From a bacterium (GTDB taxonomy: Bacteria; Chloroflexota; Dormibacteria; UBA8260; Bog-877): a DNA stretch of 9,572 nt. The notes beneath the pieces are model-generated. The model saw only the letters and a program-made list of their open reading frames with translations. It did no database searches and was not told the origin of the DNA. Positions 6,102-9,572 of this stretch are shown one piece after another. The position numbers were made by a program, and so were the translations under genes. The stretch's first letter is position 1. Each line of letters opens with the position of its first letter. Location of the stretch: NCBI GenBank assembly GCA_021791455.1, contig JAJYWM010000287.1, positions 1-9,572 of the forward strand. Direction: 5' to 3'.

Positions 6102-7385
6102 ATGAGCAAGGTGCGTCGTTGGGTGCCGCAGAACGTCAGAGAGCTGCTCTCCGTCCGCGACTTCGTCCTGCTCTGGTCGGGCAGCACCGTGTCTCTGTTC
6201 GGCGATGGCATTTACTTCGTGACCATCGCCTGGGAGGTCTACCGGCTCTCCAACGCTCCCACCGCTCTGGGGGTGGTGTCGGCGGCCTTCGGACTCCCCC
6301 AGGTCCTGCTCCTTCTCGTTGGCGGCGTTTTGAGCGACCGGCTCGACCGTCGGCTCGTGATGCTGCTGAGCAGCGTGTTGAGCGGGGTCATGATCGCCGG
6401 CCTAGGCGCTTTCATCCTCCTGCATCAGCTGAGGCTCTGGGAGATCGTGGTGCTGGTCGCGGTATATGGGGTCGGCCAGGCGTTCTTCCTCCCCGCCTCC
6501 CGGGCGATCGTGCCCAGTCTCATCCGGCCCGACCTCGTGCCCCAGGCGATGGCGGTCGAGCAGTTCGTCCAGCCGCTCACATCCGGCCTACTTGGCCCCG
6601 CCGTGGGGGGCCTCCTGATCTCCGCGGGCGGCACCGGCTTCGCGTTCATCCTCGACGCCGGCACCTTCATGGTGGCGGCCGCCGCGCTGGCGACAATGTC
6701 CGCCCCACAACCGGTGCCCAACGCGGCCCCGGCTGCGAGGGCAACCGGCCGGTACGCGGGACTTGGCGAGATGCGGGAGGGGTTGCGCTTCGTCCGAGGA
6801 CTGCCATGGATGTGGGCCGGGCTCTGTGCCGCAGGGATCGCCAACATCGCTCTGACCGGCCCCCTGACCGTCCTCATCCCCTATCTCATCAAGTACCGGC
6901 TCCACTCCGGGCCGGAGACCCTCGGGCTGTTCGGGGCCTGCGGCGGCCTGGGGGCCATCCTGACCGCCATCTACATTGGCTGGCGAGGCGTTCCCCGCAG
7001 CGATGTCAACTGGATATTTGTGAGCTGGACCGTTGGCACGGCCGCCTTGGTGCCGATGGGGCTGGCGGGAGCCGCCTGGGAGCTCCTGCCGCTCTCCTTC
7101 GTGACCGTGAGCGGCATTGCCCTCGGCAACGTGATCTGGTTCTCCCGGATGGGAGTGGAGGTACCTAGGCACCTGCTGGGTCGGGTGGCCAGCCTGGACA
7201 TGATGGTGTCCTTCAGCCTCACGCCGCTCTCCAGTGCGGTGACCGGTCCCCTGGCGGCAGCCATAGGCGCCCGGCAGGTGCTGATCGTGGCCGGAGCCGG
7301 GGGCGCGGTGATTCCGCTCCTGTTGCTGCTCCTGGTCCCCGGGCTGCGCGGCAGCCACCGTCCGGTCGGCCACTCCACCACCTGA
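6102..7385 (+). CDS. MFS transporter, EntS-like (MFS_3 family)
   Basis: This is a predicted inner-membrane secondary transporter of the major facilitator superfamily, probably a proton-driven exporter. From the ATG at 6102 it has 427 residues, a usual length for the 12-helix EntS/MFS_3 group. It opens with the group's typical N-terminus (LLSVRDFVLLWSGSTVSLFGDGIY, where helix 1 begins) and carries the loop 2-3 signature GGVLSDRLDRR (74-84). GQAFFLPASRAIVPSLI (about 125-141) and AVEQFVQPLTSGLLGPAVGG (151-170) also match the group. A polar central loop lies near 203-228, and the second half has further hydrophobic helices to about 413. The start is ambiguous: AAGGGG directly abuts ATG 6102, while GTG 6111, three codons later, is nine bases away from it, the better spacing. 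Relatives export siderophores, macrolides or other small molecules; the substrate here is unknown. It is separated from the preceding gene by a terminator and 380 bases. Confidence 0.9.
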   Translation: MSKVRRWVPQNVRELLSVRDFVLLWSGSTVSLFGDGIYFVTIAWEVYRLSNAPTALGVVSAAFGLPQVLLLLVGGVLSDRLDRRLVMLLSSVLSGVMIAGLGAFILLHQLRLWEIVVLVAVYGVGQAFFLPASRAIVPSLIRPDLVPQAMAVEQFVQPLTSGLLGPAVGGLLISAGGTGFAFILDAGTFMVAAAALATMSAPQPVPNAAPAARATGRYAGLGEMREGLRFVRGLPWMWAGLCAAGIANIALTGPLTVLIPYLIKYRLHSGPETLGLFGACGGLGAILTAIYIGWRGVPRSDVNWIFVSWTVGTAALVPMGLAGAAWELLPLSFVTVSGIALGNVIWFSRMGVEVPRHLLGRVASLDMMVSFSLTPLSSAVTGPLAAAIGARQVLIVAGAGGAVIPLLLLLLVPGLRGSHRPVGHSTT

Positions 7386-7393
7386 CCTCTGTT

Positions 7394-7448
7394 CCAAGCC
7401 GCGGCACAGCCAACTCAGGGAATCTCGGCGAGCCGTGGCTGAGCTTGG
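7394..7448 (+). terminator. Imperfect inverted repeat just after the MFS gene
   Basis: CCAAGC plus CGCGGC (7394-7405) pairs with GCCGTG (7433-7438, one G-T) and GCTTGG (7443-7448), with a five-base bulge and a long loop. It begins eight bases after the stop. Inner alternatives (CAGCCA/TGGCTG, CTCAG/CTGAG) compete. It could be a terminator for the MFS transcript, but the loop is large. Confidence 0.3.
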
Positions 7449-7534
7449 CGGAAGGAGCCCGGTTCAGCTCGGTCCAGCGGCCACTGAATCCTGGAGGGAT
7501 GGGGCACCGACCGCGAGCGCCCAGTGAACCCAGT

Positions 7535-7544
7535 CCCCCCCCCC
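7535..7544. repeat. Homopolymer of ten C
   Basis: Ten consecutive C lie in the convergent gap between the MFS gene and the C-permease gene. The run is noncoding on both strands as annotated, so length changes would not alter a protein. It is also a place where read or assembly errors are likely. Confidence 0.8.
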
Positions 7545-7580
7545 TCTTCGGGCCCGCGACCACCGGGATTGCAGGTGGGC

Positions 7581-7609
7581 CCGGGCCGGCGAACGAGTCG
7601 CCGGCCCGG
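7581..7609. terminator. Strong bidirectional hairpin between convergent genes
   Basis: CCGGGCCGGCGA (7581-7592) pairs perfectly with TCGCCGGCCCGG (7598-7609) around a five-base loop ACGAG, giving twelve GC-rich pairs. It lies 23 bases past the C-permease stop on the minus strand and about 195 bases past the MFS stop on the plus strand. No T-run follows in either direction. Position and stability make it the likely end of the permease transcript and a barrier to read-through both ways. Confidence 0.7.
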
Positions 7610-7632
7610 ACTCTCCCAGAACCGCGGCCGAC

Positions 7633-8553
7633 TCAGCGCCGCTGCAGCCGGACCTCCAGGGCATCCCGGAGCGCGTCTCCGACGAAGTTGAAGGCCACCA
7701 CGGTGAGCACGATCGCCAGCCCTGCTGGGTAGATCAGCCACCAGTAGCCAGCGTATATGTAGCTGAGCCCATTGCTGAGCTCGCCACCCCAGTTGGTCGC
7801 GGGCGGAGGAACCCCGATTCCCAGGAAGCTCAGGGTGGCCACCGCGATGATCGCGTCCGCCACCTGGAAGGTGGCGTTGACCACGATCACTCCCACGGTG
7901 TTGGGGATGATGTGGCGGAAGAGGACCCTGCGGGTGCTGCCGCCCATCACCCTCACCGCCTGCACGTACTCGCGCACCCGCAAGCTGAGGGTCTCACCCC
8001 GCACGAGCCGAGCCGGCACCAGCCACGCCACCAGCCCGATGACCACGATCAGCTCCAGGGTGGAAGTGGTGAAGATGGCTCCCAACAGGATGAGCGCGAC
8101 CAGGAAGGGGATGGCCAGCATGGCGTCCACGATCCTCATCATGACCGTGTCGATGATCCCCCCTGCCAGGCCGGAGACCGCTCCCCAGATCACCCCCACG
8201 AGAACCGCGATGATGGCGGCCGCGAAGCCCACCTCAAGGGAGCTCTGGCCACCGAGCATCAGCCGCCCGAGGTTGTCGTACCCCACCTGGTCGGTCCCCA
8301 GCGGGTGGGCCAGGCTGGGCCCGAGGTGGGCGATGTTGGGATTGTTGAAGACCTGCTGGGTCCGGTAGATGAGGGGCCCCACGTAGCTGAAGAGGACCAT
8401 GAAGAGAATGATCCCCAGGCCCACGATCGCCAGCCGGTTCTCGAAGAAGACTGCCAGGATGAGGCGCCACATGGACCCGGAGCGGTAGCCCTCACCACCC
8501 TCCGGCAGCGCCCCGGCTACGGGCAGGTTGGCGGTCGGGTCAGCGGCACTCAT
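7633..8553 (-). CDS. dppC: Opp/Dpp-type ABC importer permease, C subunit
   Basis: This is one of the two membrane-spanning subunits of an Opp/Dpp-family peptide or nickel importer; with the B subunit it forms the translocation channel. The 306-residue protein has a polar N-terminus, a first helix at about 40-60, and the C-subunit hallmark HPLGTDQVGYDNLGRLMLGG (about 83-102) before the remaining helices. The EAA loop that docks the ATPases is at YVQAVRVMGGSTRRVLFRHIIPN, followed by TLSFLGIGVPPPATNWGGEL, which is typical of the family. The C-terminus reads GDALRDALEVRLQ where many relatives have a DPR-type ending. The ATG is preceded by GAGGGAAGGGA. The gene begins 42 bases after the B gene and is probably cotranscribed with it. 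No D or F gene follows on this strand; a terminator hairpin does. The nearest ATPase pair is at the left end of the window in the opposite orientation. Confidence 0.94.
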   Translation of the reverse strand: MSAADPTANLPVAGALPEGGEGYRSGSMWRLILAVFFENRLAIVGLGIILFMVLFSYVGPLIYRTQQVFNNPNIAHLGPSLAHPLGTDQVGYDNLGRLMLGGQSSLEVGFAAAIIAVLVGVIWGAVSGLAGGIIDTVMMRIVDAMLAIPFLVALILLGAIFTTSTLELIVVIGLVAWLVPARLVRGETLSLRVREYVQAVRVMGGSTRRVLFRHIIPNTVGVIVVNATFQVADAIIAVATLSFLGIGVPPPATNWGGELSNGLSYIYAGYWWLIYPAGLAIVLTVVAFNFVGDALRDALEVRLQRR

Positions 8554-8595
8554 TCCCTTCCCTCACAGAATTCAAGCGGTGGGGTCCCGGGCCGG

Positions 8596-9537
8596 CTAGA
8601 CATAGCGGATCCTCGGATCCGCCACGGCATAGAGGATGTCAGCGAGCAGGTTGCCGATCACGGTGGCCAGGGCCACTACCACCACGAATCCAAGCAGGGT
8701 GGGGAAGTCGTCGCTGACCGCGGCGTTGTAGTAGAGAAGCCCCATTCCCGGGTAGTTGAAGACATCCTCGGTCACCACCGCGCCGCTGACGATGCCTCCG
8801 ATCGACAGCCCGACCAGGGTGATCACCGGGATCAGCGCGTTGCGCAGGACGTGGATCATCAAGATGGCCTGGTTGGAGACCCCCTTGGCCCGGGCGGTGC
8901 GCACATAGTCCTGGATCATCTGCTCCAGCATCGAGGAGCGCATGTAGCGGCTGAAGAGGGCGACAGTCACCGCGGTCAAGGTCATGACCGGCAGCACCAT
9001 CCCGTTGAGGTCGGTCCACGGGTAGGTCTGGTTCTGCGGGGCCTCGAACGGCAGCCAGTTCAGCGTCTGGTTGAAGAGGATGATCAAAAGGATGCCCAGC
9101 AGGAAGGTGGGCATCGAGTAGAAGATGAAGCTGAGCCCCGTCAGCACGTAGTCGTCGGCCCGGTTCCGGTGCACCGCCGACCATATCCCGAGTGGTACGG
9201 CGATGATCACCGCCAGCACAAGGGATGAGCCGACCAGAAACAGTGTCTTGGGCAGGCGCTGGCCGATCAGCGCGGTCACCGGCTGATTCAGCTTGTACGA
9301 GAAGCCCAGGTTGAGGTGGATAAGGTTCCAGACCCAGAGCCCGTACTGGACGTACAGCGGCTTGTTGAAGCCGAGCTCGGCATTCAGCTGCTTTATGGTC
9401 GACGGGCTGGCCCTGGTGCCGAGGATGGCCCGCACCGGGCTCCCAGGGAGCAGGTGGAGCAAGATGAAGGTGATGATCGTGACCCCGATGAGGACCACGA
9501 TCGCCTGACCGACCCTCCGGATCATGTATCCGATCAC
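8596..9537 (-). CDS. dppB: Opp/Dpp-type ABC importer permease, B subunit
   Basis: This is the other permease subunit of the Opp/Dpp-family importer. The 313-residue protein has a first helix near 8-29 ending in LLPGSPV, a large extracytoplasmic stretch with LNAELGFNKPLYVQYG (51-66) and NLNLGFSY-like residues (71-81), then five further helices. The EAA loop is at YVRTARAKGVSNQAILMIHVLRNALIPVI (about 211-239). The C-terminal part has EDVFNYPGMGLLYYNA and ends in DILYAVADPRIRYV, the typical B-subunit ending. The start is GTG at 9537, with AAGGGAG about ten bases upstream; the in-frame ATG at 9525 is less well placed. It is the first importer gene on this strand inside the window, with only 35 bases of upstream sequence, so the promoter or a preceding binding-protein gene would be outside. 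Substrate is not determinable. Confidence 0.95.
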   Translation of the reverse strand: MIGYMIRRVGQAIVVLIGVTIITFILLHLLPGSPVRAILGTRASPSTIKQLNAELGFNKPLYVQYGLWVWNLIHLNLGFSYKLNQPVTALIGQRLPKTLFLVGSSLVLAVIIAVPLGIWSAVHRNRADDYVLTGLSFIFYSMPTFLLGILLIILFNQTLNWLPFEAPQNQTYPWTDLNGMVLPVMTLTAVTVALFSRYMRSSMLEQMIQDYVRTARAKGVSNQAILMIHVLRNALIPVITLVGLSIGGIVSGAVVTEDVFNYPGMGLLYYNAAVSDDFPTLLGFVVVVALATVIGNLLADILYAVADPRIRYV

Positions 9538-9572
9538 GTTCGTCTCACTCCCTTGCGCCGCTTCCTAGTGGG

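Noticed and set aside
5873..7168. 431-residue open frame on the + strand overlapping the MFS gene
   Set aside because: It is Arg/Pro/Ala-rich with no domain, and it overlaps a clear MFS protein in another frame.
7434..7470. Stretch resembling a tRNA D-arm (GTGGCTGAGCTTGGCGGAAGG)
   Set aside because: I could not find a matching acceptor stem, anticodon arm or TTCGA-type T-loop at the right distances.
7912..9228. 438-residue open frame on the + strand opposite the permease genes
   Set aside because: The translation is a His/Asp/Gln/Gly-rich low-complexity string that mirrors the hydrophobic codons of the two permease genes on the other strand.

Overview
The window is a gene-dense, GC-rich stretch of bacterial chromosome. 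Nearly all codons end in G or C, start codons include GTG, and hairpins lack U-tracts. The NarL/DesK-type two-component pair, the GT39/PMT-like membrane glycosyltransferase and the Opp/Dpp importer subunits all fit Actinomycetota or a neighbouring high-GC phylum such as Chloroflexota/Dormibacterota. The phylum is an inference, because no rRNA or other marker gene is present. I see no tRNA, rRNA, CRISPR array, transposase or integrase.

Left (1-1798, + strand): the 3' part of an OppD/DppD-type ATPase gene (5' end outside the window) and a complete OppF/DppF-type ATPase gene. A 371-base gap without a convincing gene follows (1799-2169). It holds several small GC hairpins between two convergent transcription units.

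Centre (2170-7385): a minus-strand two-component operon, with a six-TM DesK-like histidine kinase overlapping a NarL/LuxR response regulator by ATGA. It diverges from a + strand GT39/PMT-like membrane glycosyltransferase. The 121-base divergent gap contains a perfect 7-bp inverted repeat interlocked with a second one, which is the best candidate control element in the window. The glycosyltransferase gene ends at a strong hairpin. After a 380-base gap with an isolated AT-rich patch comes an MFS transporter of the EntS-like MFS_3 type.

Right (7386-9572, mostly - strand): a convergent gap with a perfect 12-bp-stem hairpin, then the two Opp/Dpp permease genes, transcribed right to left in the order B then C.

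The four importer genes present (D, F on the left; B, C on the right) would together make one Opp/Dpp peptide or nickel-type ABC importer. They are divided and face each other, with the regulator/glycosyltransferase/MFS cassette between them. Inverting the block from just before D to the C-MFS gap would restore the usual B-C-D-F order. No substrate-binding protein gene is visible; it may lie outside either edge. The link between the two-component system and the glycosyltransferase or MFS gene rests on position only.
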